DNA from: Morinoia aosen
Taxonomy: Eukaryota > Arthropoda > Malacostraca > Amphipoda > Talitridae
DNA: 64,000 nt
Assembly (NCBI GenBank): GCA_030386875.1
Contig: CM059563.1
Location: 33,456,139 to 33,520,138 of the forward strand
Direction: 5' to 3'
A model generated the notes under the pieces. It made no database searches and was not told the origin of the DNA. It worked only from the letters and a program-made list of their open reading frames with translations. Every line of letters starts with the position of its first letter. Position 1 is the first letter of the stretch. Shown here piece after piece: positions 1-11,676 of the stretch. Made by a program: the position numbers and the translations under genes.

Positions 1-71
1 TAAATTTTCTCTTCAGATGAGCATGGTCTAACTTTAAATTATGTATTTCATGTTCTTCCAATCTTTTAATT

Positions 72-1700
72 TCATTTTACAAGAACTATATTGGTTGTAA
101 AGTGCCTTTCGGAAATAACCTCTATTTTTCCCTCAAATATTCTATTAAATTCATCGAGATTTTGCGTAATTTCATTGAGTTTTTCACGAAGGCCTTTGGT
201 GTTCTCATCTAGAGATGATTGGATAGAATCACTTCTAAACTGATAATTTTTATAGATAAGATTTTTTCTTACCTCAATATAATTTCTGAGATGAAGCTTC
301 AAATTTTCTAAAACTACGTCAACTTTTTTTTAATTCGAAGCATCAAATTCTTCGATTGGAAAAGTAACATTTGGAAGTCTTCTATTATATAATATTGAAA
401 CTTTGATCTTCGTCAAGATATTTAAAACCTATTCCAGGAGGTCCTGGTTGTGAAGACATAAATGATTTTCTTCCTTGTTGTCCAAAAATATTAACGCTAT
501 TAATTTTTATGCACTGAATTTTCAATTCTCTTAACTTTCTCGAGGTATCATAGATATCAAATTTCTACATTTTCACTCAAACTTTCCATTTCCTGGTTTA
601 ATTTTGCATTTTATCAGTTTCATACTGAAGTATTAATTTGAACTGACTGATTTCATTCTAATTAGAAATAATATCTCCCAAAAACTCATGCAAAAGACTT
701 TCAACATCACCATCTTTCTTGATGAAACTGACTTTGTTCGTAATTCCATAATATTTTTGTTGAGATCATTGAATTTTTCTTCGCTGTATAAGGGTATGAT
801 TGACTCTTTTTTTTAGTTTTTTGTCAACTTCAACAAATAAGGGCGCTAAGACCACTGTTTTTTTCCAAAAACAAACAGGTTTCTGTCACTTAATTCAGTT
901 AGTCGTGCCTCTAAGCTTTACATATTTCTTCAGTAGTTGTGTTCAGTGTTGATTCTAAATTCTTTAGCCTTCTTCCAATTTCATCATCAAGTGATGTATG
1001 CAAGCTCATTTATTTTTCGTCCATAATATTAATTATGCTAATTTCTTTTTATTCAACTTGATTACTTATTAATTTGTTCTTAAAAATCAGTGTGATCATT
1101 AATTTTAGTTTCTAAAGTCTTCAGTTTTTCATCCATGGATTCTCTATAACTGACTCTCGATTCATAAAATTTGCTTGAACATCAAGGAATTTCAACATCA
1201 ATCAAATTGGTTATGTTTGAGGCCACAACTTTAAATTTAGCTTCAATTCCTTTAATCTGAACAGTTAATGCTGACTCTTTAAACAGCAGCTTTTCATTAT
1301 TTCTAGTTTCAATACCTGACTCTAGACTCTTCAAATTATCACCGATCTCTGGAATGATCACATCTGCCTGGTTGATCATGCTTGAATCATTGTTTCCAAA
1401 TTAAGCATCAATTTCATCGATTTTCTTTAACAATGTTGAGTCCATACTTGATGGTCGTTTATTATTTGAAACGATTTTTGATTCAAGAGCACTGAACTTT
1501 TCAGATAATTCATGAATTAACGATTCTAAGAATTTTACGATTGAGTCTACATCAGAAAATTCAAATTGCAGATCTGTTTTGAGTGTTTTTCAAGTCCCAT
1601 ATTTTTCATCATACTCGTTTATAATCGATTCCAATTCAGTTCTTACATTTTTGAGAGCGTCGATTGTATCTATTAATGACTCTAGATTACAGTCTTCAAG
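72..1700 (-). pseudogene. Coiled-coil, fibre-like protein fossil (left copy)
   Basis: Several minus-strand readings (72-302, 1,182-1,379 and others between) are rich in Leu, Glu, Lys, Asn and Ile with heptad-like spacing and no other domain. They form one decayed long coiled-coil gene. Its place beside the capsid genes suggests a fibre or tail-like virion protein. That role is inferred from context only. It is broken in many places. Confidence 0.45.
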
Positions 1701-2022
1701 TAAGTTTTTTATTTGCTCTACAACTTTGTAAAACTCCTTCAGAATTATTTTCATATTCATGATTTTCTTTACAGGAAGGTAAAAAGACCAACTTTACTGC
1801 AGAAACATTTCCACAAGACACCGAAAAAAATTAAATATGGTTTACTTAATAAAAATTACTTAAAATTTTATAAAAATTTAACAAAATTGCATAAAAGCTT
1901 CCGTTTTCTAAACGCTTTAACATTTCTAGACATAAATGTCTGCAAATTACATTACCCATTTTCTGTATTTTGTGTACAGAGAAAATATATAAAAATAACC
2001 TGTTGAATAGACTAATTCAATT

Positions 2023-2248
2023 GGATAAATTAAACAATAACTGTCAAAATTATAGAATATATTATCTTTCTCATACCAACAAGTCCAATGCGTTCCTAAT
2101 CCTTTTTTAGTGTCTAAATTTTGAATTCCGCATTCAGTTTCTAGAGGGTGTTTAGGTAAAGTATCTCATGTAAATACCTCGAACATTCGGAATTTTCAAT
2201 ACTTTTATGTAGTATTCCAAATCATGTTTAGATAATGGTTTGATAGGT
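2023..2248 (-). pseudogene. Adenovirus-type cysteine protease fossil (left copy)
   Basis: Minus-strand mirror of 16,110-16,335. The conserved block around the catalytic histidine (GTHW) of the adenoviral-type maturation protease is readable, and the preceding 'IPNVRGIYMRD' block is typical of the Polinton version. In living elements this Ulp1-fold protease matures the capsid proteins. The fossil is broken. Confidence 0.65.
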
Positions 2249-2312
2249 ATTACTTTTTTGGTGGTTTCAAATAGAGACCCTTCCCACAAGTTTTTTTCCC
2301 TCGAAGTTAACC

Positions 2313-2513
2313 TTATACCTGAACCTTTTTACTTTCCATTGCTTCATTATGCCTTTTAGTTTCTGAGAAAACATTATAATCAGCTTTTTTCTTGTTAACT
2401 GCGGATGCTATTGCAACAGCACCTCCAGCCAAAAAGCCAGCAACCCCAAGGCCAGCTAATAAAGCTGGAATTGTGAATATAAAACCCTTTCTTCGCAGTA
2501 TCTTTAGAAACAA
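2313..2513 (-). pseudogene. Small hydrophobic capsid-associated protein fossil (left copy)
   Basis: A 66-residue reading with a Gly/Ala-rich hydrophobic stretch (PALLAGLGVAGFLAGG, about residues 17-32), then a charged segment with 'NKKKADYN' and 'KRHNEAME'. This layout of a hydrophobic glycine-rich core followed by a conserved charged tail is what the minor capsid or membrane-active peptide of Polinton-like elements looks like. It lies between the capsid and protease remnants, the expected neighbourhood. The start is uncertain. Confidence 0.65.
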
Positions 2514-2720
2514 ATGAAGTCTTTGTCTATTTACAAATGATACACATACCTTTGACCAGTATCTTATTGTTCTTTGTAATTAAATATTGAGTATTATCAG
2601 TATCAGTTCCCTTCTTACACTTTACACAATACATTTTTTAACATTATTATTAGAATATGTTTTAATTTTTAGTAGTTTAATCTTACTTTATTACCGTCAG
2701 ATTGTAATCGAATTACTCTG

Positions 2721-3562
2721 TCAGATAGATAGAATCAGTATATTTGCATGCGCATCATCAAGAATATTAGTTTTGAATTCTGCTTTAATTTGAATATCAA
2801 TTGTAGTTTCTTTGATACGTTCATTTTGTCTGCTGATATCAAACACATAGATGGGATACAAATATTTAAAGTGTCTGTATTCGATATCACATTTTTTACG
2901 AGATACATAATCTATTAACATCTTATAAGCTGTAGCATAATTGTTAGAATCGAAATCAATCTGTAAGTCGAGATCAGGGTATTGTTCATTATTCAGCTGA
3001 ACGTATGCATTCGCCAAGTTACAATGATCGAAAATTGCATCGTTTACAACATGTGAATTAGCTTTCTTAGTTGGGAATGCTAAAATTATATATCGAGGTC
3101 TTTGAGATCATGAATTTGGAGTTAAAGTCCAATCTAAGAATTTATATTGAGAGTTTACAATTGTTTGCTGTAACTGTTTATTCATATAAGGAAAAGGTAA
3201 TGTTATTTTATCCTTTATTTTACGATAAAGCTTGATTTTATACTCATCAGGCAGTTTGTAAGCCGGCATTTATCAAATTATTTTGTAATAGTAATTTTAA
3301 TATCAACTACTTTATCTTGCTGGTTTGCATCTTTCTCATCCGATTTGAATATACCATTAGAATTATCACCTTTTCTCAAACTCAGAGCATGTTTCACTCC
3401 ATAAATTACCCTCTTATAATTTTCACAAAATCCGAACACATGTTCGAGTGCGATAGCAGCGCTGAATTTTCCATTAGCTGAACTTGAGTAGTCATTTCGA
3501 TCGCTAAATCCTTCATTTGATTTTTCATTCTTCTTAGTATCAACGCACCAGAAAAATATCAT
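2721..3562 (-). pseudogene. Major capsid-like protein fossil (left copy)
   Basis: Two readable blocks (2,721-3,017 and 3,278-3,562) belong to the capsid-like protein recognised by the block around 'EHVFGFCENYKRVIYG' and a C-terminal block containing 'KYLYPIYVFDISRQNE'. I recall both as hallmarks of a protein family widespread in arthropod and cnidarian genomes in Polinton-like elements. It is presumed to form the double-jelly-roll capsomer. Both blocks recur in the right arm, and the first recurs in diverged form near 50.3 kb. The gene is a fossil with several interruptions. Confidence 0.7.
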
Positions 3563-3772
3563 GTTTCCTTTTTTATTTAGCGGATAGCTAACTCATCCCT
3601 TTAGAGTTGTTGTAATTCCAGGGTAACTATAGCCTTCAATTTCTTCATCTCCAATTCTGAAAGAAACTCTATTTAACATGTATTAATCCATTGTTGATTA
3701 TTGTTATTTTTTCTTCTTTAAAATTATAATCACTTCCATCTTTTTTATTCAAAGCTCCTCCTATTCAAAGCT

Positions 3773-6689
3773 TCGACCTAGGAAACGGCCCCAGACGTGC
3801 TTTGTAGTTCTGTCGACCGTGGAATCGGCCCAAGATGCACTTTCTACCTCCGTCAACTAGGCAAACCCAAAATTAGGCGATTTTCGCCCCATTCGATCTA
3901 GAAAACTGCGTGTTCAACGGAGTTTAAAAGCGCGTCTTGGGCCATCGGCTCGAGATGCACTTTTCACCTTTGCCGATTGGGCGAACGCAAAAAGCCGCGA
4001 TTTTCACCACATTCGTCCGAGCATACGGCCCAAGAGGCGCACTTTAGCTCCATCGACCGTGGAATTGCCCCAAGATGCAATTTTCACCTCTGTCGACTAG
4101 AAAACACCACAGGACGCGATTTTCACCACATTTGAGCAGAGAAACGGCCCATCACGCGCATTTCAGCTCCGTTGATCGTGAAATCGGCCCAAGATGCAAT
4201 TTTCACCACCGTGGAATGGGAAAATGCCAAAAGACGCGATTTTCCCGACATTAGACTGAGGAAACGGTCTTAGATGCGTCTTCCAGCTTTTCCGACCGTG
4301 GAATCGGCCCAATATGTATTTTCCACCTCCGTCGACTAGGCAAACACTCATGAACACGATTTTCATCACATTCGACCGAGCAAACACAAAATGATGCGAT
4401 TTTCGCCACATTCGACCTAGGAAATGGCCCAAGACGCGCTTTCCGGCTCAGTTGAACACGCAATCGGCCCAAGATGCACCTTCCACCTCTGTCGACTGGG
4501 CAAACGATTATGGACGCGATTATCACCACATTCGACCGAGCATACAGCCCAAGAAGCGTATTTTAGTTTCATCGATAGTGGAACCGGCCAAAGATGCACT
4601 TTTAGCCTCTGTCGACTGGGCAAACTCTAAAGGACTAGATTTTTACCACATTAGACTAAGGAAGAGGCCCAAGATACGCTTTTCAGCTCCATTGATTACG
4701 CAATCGGCTCGAGATGCACTTTTCCCCTGTGTCGACTGGGCAAACGGCAATGGACGCAATTTTCACCACATTCGACCAAACAAACGGCCCAAAACGCACT
4801 TTTTAGCTCCGTCGACCGTTGAATCGGCCAAGATGAACTTTTGTCCTCCGTCGACTGTTTAAACGCACGGAACGCGATTTCACGATATTTGACCTAAGAA
4901 ACAGCCATAGACGTGCTTCTCAGCTCCGTCGAGCACGCAATCGGCCAAAAATGCACTAGTCACCTTCGACTTGGTAAACGCCAATGGACGCTATTTTCTC
5001 AACATTCGACCTGTAAATCAGCCCAAGATGCGCTTTTCGGCGCCGTTGACCGATGATACGGCCCAAGATACACATTTCCCCTCCGTCGAACGGGCAAACG
5101 CCAAAGGACGCGATTTTCGCCACGTTGGAAAGAAGAAATGGCCAAAGATGCGCTTCTCAGCTCCGTTGAACATGTAATCTGCCAAAAATGCACTTTTTAC
5201 CTATTTTGAATGGACAAACGCCAATGGACGCGATTTTCACCATATTCGACATAGGAAACAGCCCAGGACGCGCTTTTCAGCTCCATCGACCGTGGAATCG
5301 GATTAGGACGCTCTTTTCACTTCCGTCGACCGTGAAAACGCCGAAGGATGAGATTTCTACCACATTCGACCGAGCAAACAGCGCAAGACACGCTAAATTT
5401 AGCGCCGTCGACAGTAGAATTGGCCGAAGATAAACCTTTCTTCTCCATCGACTGGGCAAATGCTTTAGGACGCGATTTTCATCACCTCAGACCAAGGAAA
5501 TGGCCCAAGATGCGCTTCTGAGATCCGTTGAGCATGTAATCTGCTCGAAATGCACTTTTCACGTACGTTGACTGGACGAACAGCAAAAAACGCGATTTTC
5601 ATCACAATCGACCGAGCAAACGGCCCAGGACGCGCATTCTAGCTACGTCGTCCGTGAACTCAGCCAAAGATGCACTTTTCACCTCTGTCGACTGGGCCAA
5701 CGCCTAAGGACGCAATTTTCACAAAATTAGACCGAGGAAACGGCCCAAGACGCTCTTTTTAGCTCCGTCTATTATGGAATCGGCCCATGACGCACTTTTC
5801 AGCTCAGTCGACCAAGGAATAGGTCCAAGGTGCACTTCCCACCTCTGTCGACTGGGTAATTACCAAAGGACGCTCTCCTCACCACATTCGACCGAGCAAA
5901 CGGCACAAGAGGCGCTTTCTAACTACGTCGGCCGTGGAATCAGCTCAAGATGCGTTTTTCACTTCCGTAAACTGGGCAAACGCCAAAGGACGAGATTTTC
6001 ACCACACTCGACCTAGCAAACGGCACAGGGCGTGCTTTTCAGCTCCGTCGACCGCGCAATCCGCTCAAGATGCACTTCTTACTTCCGTCAACTGGGCAAA
6101 CGCCAAAGGACGCGATTTGCACCACATTCGACCTAGGAATCGGCCGTAAATGCATTAATAATCCCCTTCGACTGGACAAACGACACAGAACGCGATTTTC
6201 ACCACATTCAACCAAGGAAACAGCCAACGACGCGCTTCTCAGCTCCGTCGACAGCGAAATCGGCTCAAGATGTACTTGAGCCGAATCAACGGTCGACATA
6301 GCTAAAAAGCACGTGTTAGGCCGTTTCCTGCGTCAAATGCGATGAAAAGAGCGTCTTGGGCTGTTTGATTGGTCGAATGTGGTGAAAATCGCATTCTTTG
6401 CCGATTGCCCAGTCGACAGAGGTGAAAAGGGCATCATGAGCCGATTCCACGGTCGACGGTCCTAAACAGCACGTCTTGGGCTGTTTGCTCGGTCGAATGC
6501 GGTGAAAAGCGCGTCTTAGACTGTTTACTAGGTCGAATGTGAGTAAAATCGCGTTTTTTGCCGTTTGCCCAGCCAACAGAGGTGAAAAGTGCATCTTAAG
6601 CCGATTCCACGGTCGAAGGAGCTAAAAAGTGCGTCGTGGGACGTTTCCTAGGTCGGTTGCCGTGAAAATCGCGTTCTTTCCCGTTTCCC
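3773..6689. repeat. 40-bp satellite in 120-bp trimeric higher-order repeat (left array)
   Basis: The array has a 40-bp monomer. A TCGAC core recurs every 40 bp, for example near 5,888, 5,928 and 5,968. Three monomer types alternate: A (GACGCGATTTTCACCACATT), B (GACGCGCTTTTCAGCTCCGT) and C (GATGCACTTTTCACCTCTGT), each followed by the TCGAC core and an AAACGGCCCAA-like spacer, giving a 120-bp unit. Array orientation flips near 6,285 and briefly near 3,900-3,950. Many overlapping open frames exist only because the sequence is periodic and stop-poor. Confidence 0.95.
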
Positions 6690-6984
6690 GTGCTCGTCGT
6701 GCCGTGAGACTAGCGAACTTGCCTCCGTCCAGGCAGACCCTTGGTTCGAGTCCCGGCGCCGGTGGCGATTTTCTCTGTTGGGTATAGGGGAAAAATTCCA
6801 AGCACAATACCCCACTCTACCCAGGTGTATGAAATGGGTACCGGTCTTGACCGGGGGAAACCGTAATGGCGTCCTGGCGTTAGTTATAAGGCATTTGAAA
6901 ATCCAATGTAGAAGGTGATATGTATCAGGCTTGATTGGAAATAAAGCATCCGTAGATGCCTTCATTATTATTATTATTATTATT
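6690..6984 (+). mobile_element. tRNA-derived SINE inside the satellite
   Basis: The head has a tRNA-like pol III promoter with B box GGTTCGAGTCC near 6,742. The body (CAAGCACAATACCCCACTC, AAATGGGTACCGG) is shared with the SINE at 7,917. The tail 'TTGGAAATAAAGCATCC' is followed by an (ATT)n tract. Satellite monomers resume directly after it at 6,985, so this is an insertion into the satellite. The mirror copy in the right arm is at 11,382-11,676. Confidence 0.85.
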
Positions 6985-7051
6985 GCCCAGTCGACAGTGG
7001 GAAAAAGTACATCTTAGGCCTGTTCCACGGTCGACATAGCTGAAAAGCGTG
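6985..7051. repeat. Satellite remnant beyond the SINE (left)
   Basis: About one and a half 40-bp monomers with the GTCGAC core continue the array interrupted by the SINE. The following 117 bp (7,052-7,168) show no recognisable feature and lead to the LTR. Confidence 0.8.
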
Positions 7052-7168
7052 TGATTAGTGTGGGTATTTTCTTCCACTACTATTTGCCTTATGGCCTTAG
7101 AGTTTCGATTAATCAGCATCTATCATGACGGATATAATGAGAATTATTGAAGATAGCGCTGCTACTAG

Positions 7169-7919
7169 TGTAAGAGTCGGGTTTTTCTTCCGCACTCTAT
7201 ATTTATGAGTTGTAATTCATCATTTCTGTTCCTTTCTTAATAAACTCGCTCGGAAGAGCGTTACGTTAAGCGTTAAGAAGGGTAGCGCGGAGTGCTGCCA
7301 CCACGAGGTATATATATAGCCTCGACTAAAATTAGAGATTTATTTTGTAATGTGATGGAGAACAACGTGAACTATTCTTTATAGGTAGCGATGGCTGAGG
7401 GCCGGCACGTGTTTCATGTGCCCTTTTACGAGAGAGAGAGGGAAATATACGAGGCCACAGCTTTATACTTGTATTATGGAAAAGCAAGCACGGACGGCGA
7501 GAGCACGGCGAGGTTATAGAAATCCTGCCTAGGTTCCTAGGGTCAGCCCACACGTACTGACGCACTCAGGAGACAAATAGTGACAACCGCCAACACAGAA
7601 CCGACAACACGAGCTCGGATGAATATTTTGCATATATTCAATCGCGGTCTCGCCGGGTGTTTAGCAGACACCCCGACTCAATCCAATAAGCGTTTAACAT
7701 ACGTTCAACAACGACCCAAGGAAAACCCGATCCAAAAATGAACGTCTCGCACACGTTCCAACAAAAAACCACAAGTACTGAAAACACAACTACTGAAACC
7801 GCCGATCTCAAGATCTGAACTGCAATAGAGGAAACCTTCCCTATCAGAACACCGCGCGACGCGTTCTCTTTAACTTTACTTTACTCGTCTCTAATCTCTT
7901 CCGTCTGGAGCCCTTCACT
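7169..7919 (-). mobile_element. Truncated LTR (left arm, same family as 59,718-61,102)
   Basis: The terminus TGTAAGAGTCGGG is preceded by CTAG. The 751 bp match the first part of the solo LTR at 59.7 kb with interruptions and divergence, then stop at the palindrome arm boundary. The strand is given on the assumption that the sense direction is the one with the G-rich tract upstream at 9,829-9,839. This is a fossil LTR of an LTR retrotransposon. The clade is not determined. Confidence 0.8.
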
Positions 7920-8187
7920 CGTGGTACAGTGGTTAAGGGATCGAACTTGTATGCTGGAAGTCCCGGGTTCGTTCCCAGCGCTGGCGCGGAGATTTTCCCC
8001 GTTGGGTATAAGGGAAAGCTCAAGCACAATACCCCACTCAACCCAGGTGTCGGAAATGGGTACCGGCTTTACGGGGGAACCGTCATGGTGTCCTATATAT
8101 AGGGTTAGTTATAAGACATTTGAAAAACCAATACTAAGATCATATGTATCAGGCTTGATTGGAAATAAAGCATCCCAAAGATGCCGA
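7917..8187 (+). mobile_element. tRNA-derived SINE at the palindrome boundary
   Basis: The head 'CGTGGTACAGTGGTTAAGGG' fits a pol III A box and 'GGGTTCGTTCCCAG' a B box. The body shares AATACCCCACTC and AAATGGGTACCGGC with the SINE at 6,690. The tail ends 'TTGATTGGAAATAAAGCATC'. The tRNA-like head starts exactly where the left arm stops matching the right arm, so this copy is present only once. Confidence 0.88.
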
Positions 8188-9839
8188 TGTTAACCTTTAA
8201 CATTACGGTTCTTTAATAATAACGTAGCTTAGTGTGGAAAGGCAAGCTGGACGCGCACTCACGTAGTAGAGACTCGAGGCGTGAGCCCACGGGACAATGG
8301 GAGCTGCAATGGGTCATAAAAGTGGAGGGCGCTGCATTGCGGAGACGCATGTAACCCGAGAGAGAGCCGACTCAAGATAGAGAAGGCAGGCTGAACAAAG
8401 AGAAACGCACAGCGATGCGTCTGAGATGCTAAATACGAGAGTTTGATTTAGGACGATAAGGAAATAGCAAGGGCAATAAAGGCCGAGCAGTAATAAAGAT
8501 TGAAGGCTCCTGTGCTGGGAAATCCAGAGTGTGAACGACATTGAGCAGTCGCCGGAGCTGAAATATTTGATGATAAATTGTGCTAAGGCGGATTTTGAAG
8601 ATTTTCAGGAAGGCGATGAGCGAGCGAGATGTTGGCATGTACGCGGTGCCGAAAGAGCACCACAGCGGCCTCCAACGGAGACGGACCGGAACTGCGGTCG
8701 ACGTAAGAGAGATGGAGAGGCATTCATCAATGGTAAGATCGGGAACACTCCTGCGCGTAGGAAACACGTGCGTGAACTGTGGAGAGTGTTATAAATATCT
8801 GGTCTGCTGACGAGCGTGATAAGGGAGATTACGGGAAGCATGACAGAGGGATTTTGAGGCCTGTCCAGAGGCATGTGCGCAATGCTTGAGGCATCGCAGC
8901 TGTTACCCGATACCATGAGATTTTGGAGGTTAAAAGATAAGTCATGTGCGACTTGTAGATAAAACATACATGCATACGAAGGGACGCCTTACGTATTGCA
9001 CCCATACGAAATTTAGGCTTGCTTCTCACGAGAGATTAGCAAATGCTATTCAGTAAAAAGAAAGAAAAAAAAACGGTCAGCTGACGCGGAAATAGTACTA
9101 ATGTAGGAAAATCACATTTCTCATCATTTAATCATAAGGACCTGCACCACGAGTGAAAGACAAATGGGTAGGATGTGCGTGTGTTGTCAGAGTGTGTGCG
9201 GTTTCGTGTGCTGTATCGCGTGCAGGAGTATGTGCGGTATCATGTGGCAGGAGTTGTACTTTTAGCCATTCAAGTCCGTTTAGGACTGTTTAGACTCATA
9301 AAAATCATATATCATTAGTCATGTAATACGCGCTCTCATTATGAGGCGAAGAGAGGAAAATTTGAAAGAATAGGCTCTATATTGATGTCTAACCCATGTA
9401 ACAAGGAATTAATGCCCGACCGTGTGCCGTAGGACACGGTGTCGTTCGAGACGGGCTGGAGGCGACGGTCGAGCGTGCTGGTGCTTCAACGGGGCGTGGC
9501 ATCCCACCCCTGCGAGGCGGCCGGCGTTTGCTAGATGGAAATCTGGCAAGTGTCTCAAACGAGACGAAGTAGAAGCAGAGGACGAAGATCTCAGAGGCGG
9601 AAGAGCTCGCCTCCCCAGCCCCGAAGGGGGCCACTATTAATTAAAAATGGCTGAAGCACATGCGAGCGAGTTGTGGTCGCCGTTCGTTTTTTTTTTTTTT
9701 GTTGGTTGCTGTTTTTTTTTTGTATGTGTAGTTGACGTCATGTTGTACCAGTGTTCGCCAGTCGTTTGGAAATACGCTGAGGCCGAGACAGGGAAAAAGA
9801 AATTATTAAATAATTTCTTTTTTTCATGTGGGGGGGGGG
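8188..9839. other. Asymmetric palindrome centre, no recognised gene
   Basis: This sequence is unique within the window. Short open frames on both strands show no family I know. GT-rich stretches occur at 9,175-9,245, and T and G homopolymers at 9,688-9,720 and 9,829-9,839. The G run just before the LTR at 9,840 resembles a polypurine tract, so part of this stretch may be the 3' internal region of the LTR retrotransposon. I cannot see gag or pol in it. Confidence 0.4.
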
Positions 9840-11197
9840 TGTATGAAGTCAGATTCCTCCCCTATCTCACATATTGCCGAGCGAGCAGAATAGCATGCCC
9901 GGGAAGACAGCATCTCTGAATTGATACGGGTCGTAAATTTATAGCCGGCTTTCGTGCTATGGTCTTGGGAAATATATGTCGGGGACCTTCTCAGAAGAGA
10001 AATCTTCCCCATATTGAATCCAATAAGTGGATACGCTGGCCTAGGAACCACAGCGCTATAAAATGTGGGAACCTCATACCGACGGCGCAGAGCGCTGAGT
10101 TTAGACTCGCCGTCCCGCGAACCATTGTTTAATTGCCGTAACGGGAGGCGGGCAGGGGCATGAGACCCGACCCCTCTCCCCCAGCCGTACCCCCGGTTGT
10201 GTGGAGGGAGGCGAAGCTCAGAACCTTCTCGCCCCGTTGTTGCCCGGCTCGTGCAGTGACCCCTCCTCCCCTTCGGGAGGGGTGAGCATTGTCCGAGCAG
10301 GATTGAGTAGGACGAGTAGAGGGCACTTGGTGCGGAGCGGTAGTCGGGAAAGGACATAAACCGTGTGGTCCGGGTTGAGTTATACTGACGATCACGCCGG
10401 CTTTTATTATACCTAGAAAATTCGGTCGCCGGTCGTTTGAGTGGGCAGTGAAGGGCTCCAGACGGAAGAGATTAGAGACGAGTAAAGTAAAGTTAAAGAG
10501 AACGCGTCGCGCGGTGTTCTGATAGGGAAGGTTTCCTCTATTGCAGTTCAGATCTTGAGATCGGCGGTTTCAGTAGTTGTGTTTTCAGTACTTGTGGTTT
10601 TTTGTTGGAACGTGTGCGAGACGTTCATTTTTGGATCGGGTTTTCCTTGGGTCGTTGTTGAACGTATGTTAAACGCTTATTGGATTGAGTCGGGGTGTCT
10701 GCTAAACACCCGGCGAGACCGCGATTGAATATATGCAAAATATTCATCCGAGCTCGTGTTGTCGGTTCTGTGTTGGCGGTTGTCACTATTTGTCTCCTGA
10801 GTGCGTCAGTACGTGTGGGCTGACCCTAGGAACCTAGGCAGGATTTCTATAACCTCGCCGTGCTCTCGCCGTCCGTGCTTGCTTTTCCATAATACAAGTA
10901 TAAAGCTGTGGCCTCGTATATTTCCCTCTCTCTCTCGTAAAAGGGCACATGAAACACGTGCCGGCCCTCAGCCATCGCTACCTATAAAGAATAGTTCACG
11001 TTGTTCTCCATCACATTACAAAATAAATCTCTAATTTTAGTCGAGGCTATATATATACCTCGTGGTGGCAGCACTCCGCGCTACCCTTCTTAACGCTTAA
11101 CGTAACGCTCTTCCGAGCGAGTTTATTAAGAAAGGAACAGAAATGATGAATTACAACTCATAAATATAGAGTGCGGAAGAAAAACCCGACTCTTACA
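9840..11197 (+). mobile_element. Full LTR spanning the palindrome boundary
   Basis: It begins TGTATGAAGTC and ends CCCGACTCTTACA, giving a TGTA...TACA pair of short terminal inverted bases. It is homologous, in reverse, to the entire solo LTR at 59,718-61,102. A run of G directly upstream (9,829-9,839) fits a polypurine tract, which would make this a 3' LTR. The part 10,447-11,197 lies in the palindrome arm and 9,840-10,446 in the single-copy centre. Confidence 0.75.
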
Positions 11198-11381
11198 CTA
11201 GTAGCAGCGCTATCTTCAATAATTCTCATTATATCCGTCATGATTGATGCTGATTAATCGAAACTCTAAGGCCATAAGGCAAATAGTTGTGGAAGAAAAT
11301 ACCCACACTAATCACACGCTTTTCAGCTATGTCGACCGTGGAACAGGCCTAAGATGTACTTTTTCCCACTGTCGACTGGGC
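11198..11381. repeat. Short unique stretch plus satellite remnant (right)
   Basis: Mirror of 6,985-7,168: about 117 bp without recognisable features, then 67 bp of 40-bp satellite (11,315-11,381). Confidence 0.7.
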
Positions 11382-11676
11382 AATAATAATAATAATAATA
11401 ATGAAGGCATCTACGGATGCTTTATTTCCAATCAAGCCTGATACATATCACCTTCTACATTGGATTTTCAAATGCCTTATAACTAACGCCAGGACGCCAT
11501 TACGCTTTCCCCCGGTCAAGACCGGTACCCATTTCATACACCTGGGTAGAGTGGGGTATTGTGCTTGGAATTTTTCCCCTATACCCAACAGAGAAAATCG
11601 CCACCGGCGCCGGGACTCGAACCAAGGGTCTGCCTGGACGGAGGCAAGTTCGCTAGTCTCACGGCACGACGAGCAC
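11382..11676 (-). mobile_element. tRNA-derived SINE, right-arm copy
   Basis: Reverse-complement partner of the SINE at 6,690-6,984, with the (AAT)n tract at 11,382-11,402 and the B box near 11,620. It was present in the locus before the inverted duplication. Confidence 0.85.

Larger units (their letters stand above)
1..3772 (-). mobile_element. Polinton/Maverick-like fossil, left-arm copy
   Basis: Mirror copy of the Polinton-like remnant at 14,586-18,357. Reading on the minus strand from 3,772 towards 1 come a double-jelly-roll-like major capsid protein, a small glycine-rich hydrophobic capsid protein, an adenovirus-type protease and a long coiled-coil region. It is clearly broken, with many interruptions (I estimate more than ten), and therefore old. 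The satellite replaces the upstream part of the element. Family assignment rests on the combination of capsid, hydrophobic peptide and protease, a set typical of Polintons. Confidence 0.8.
1..7919. repeat. Left arm of giant inverted repeat (palindrome)
   Basis: This stretch is the reverse complement of 10,447-18,357 at very high identity. Paired coordinates sum to 18,358 in the outer part and 18,366 in the inner part. The 8-base shift comes from two short length differences (6 and 2 bp) inside the satellite. Elsewhere I saw only scattered substitutions. The arm reaches the window edge, so its true length is at least 7.9 kb. It ends at 7,919, inside an LTR and beside a SINE. Confidence 0.97.

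Noticed and set aside
6690-6760. The tRNA-like SINE heads (also 7,917-7,990) as real tRNA genes
   Set aside because: No complete cloverleaf, and the head is joined to a repeated body and tail.
9824-10357. 177-codon minus-strand frame, recurring at 60,586-61,124
   Set aside because: It lies wholly within LTR sequence and recurs only because the LTR recurs; the frame is not conserved between the copies.
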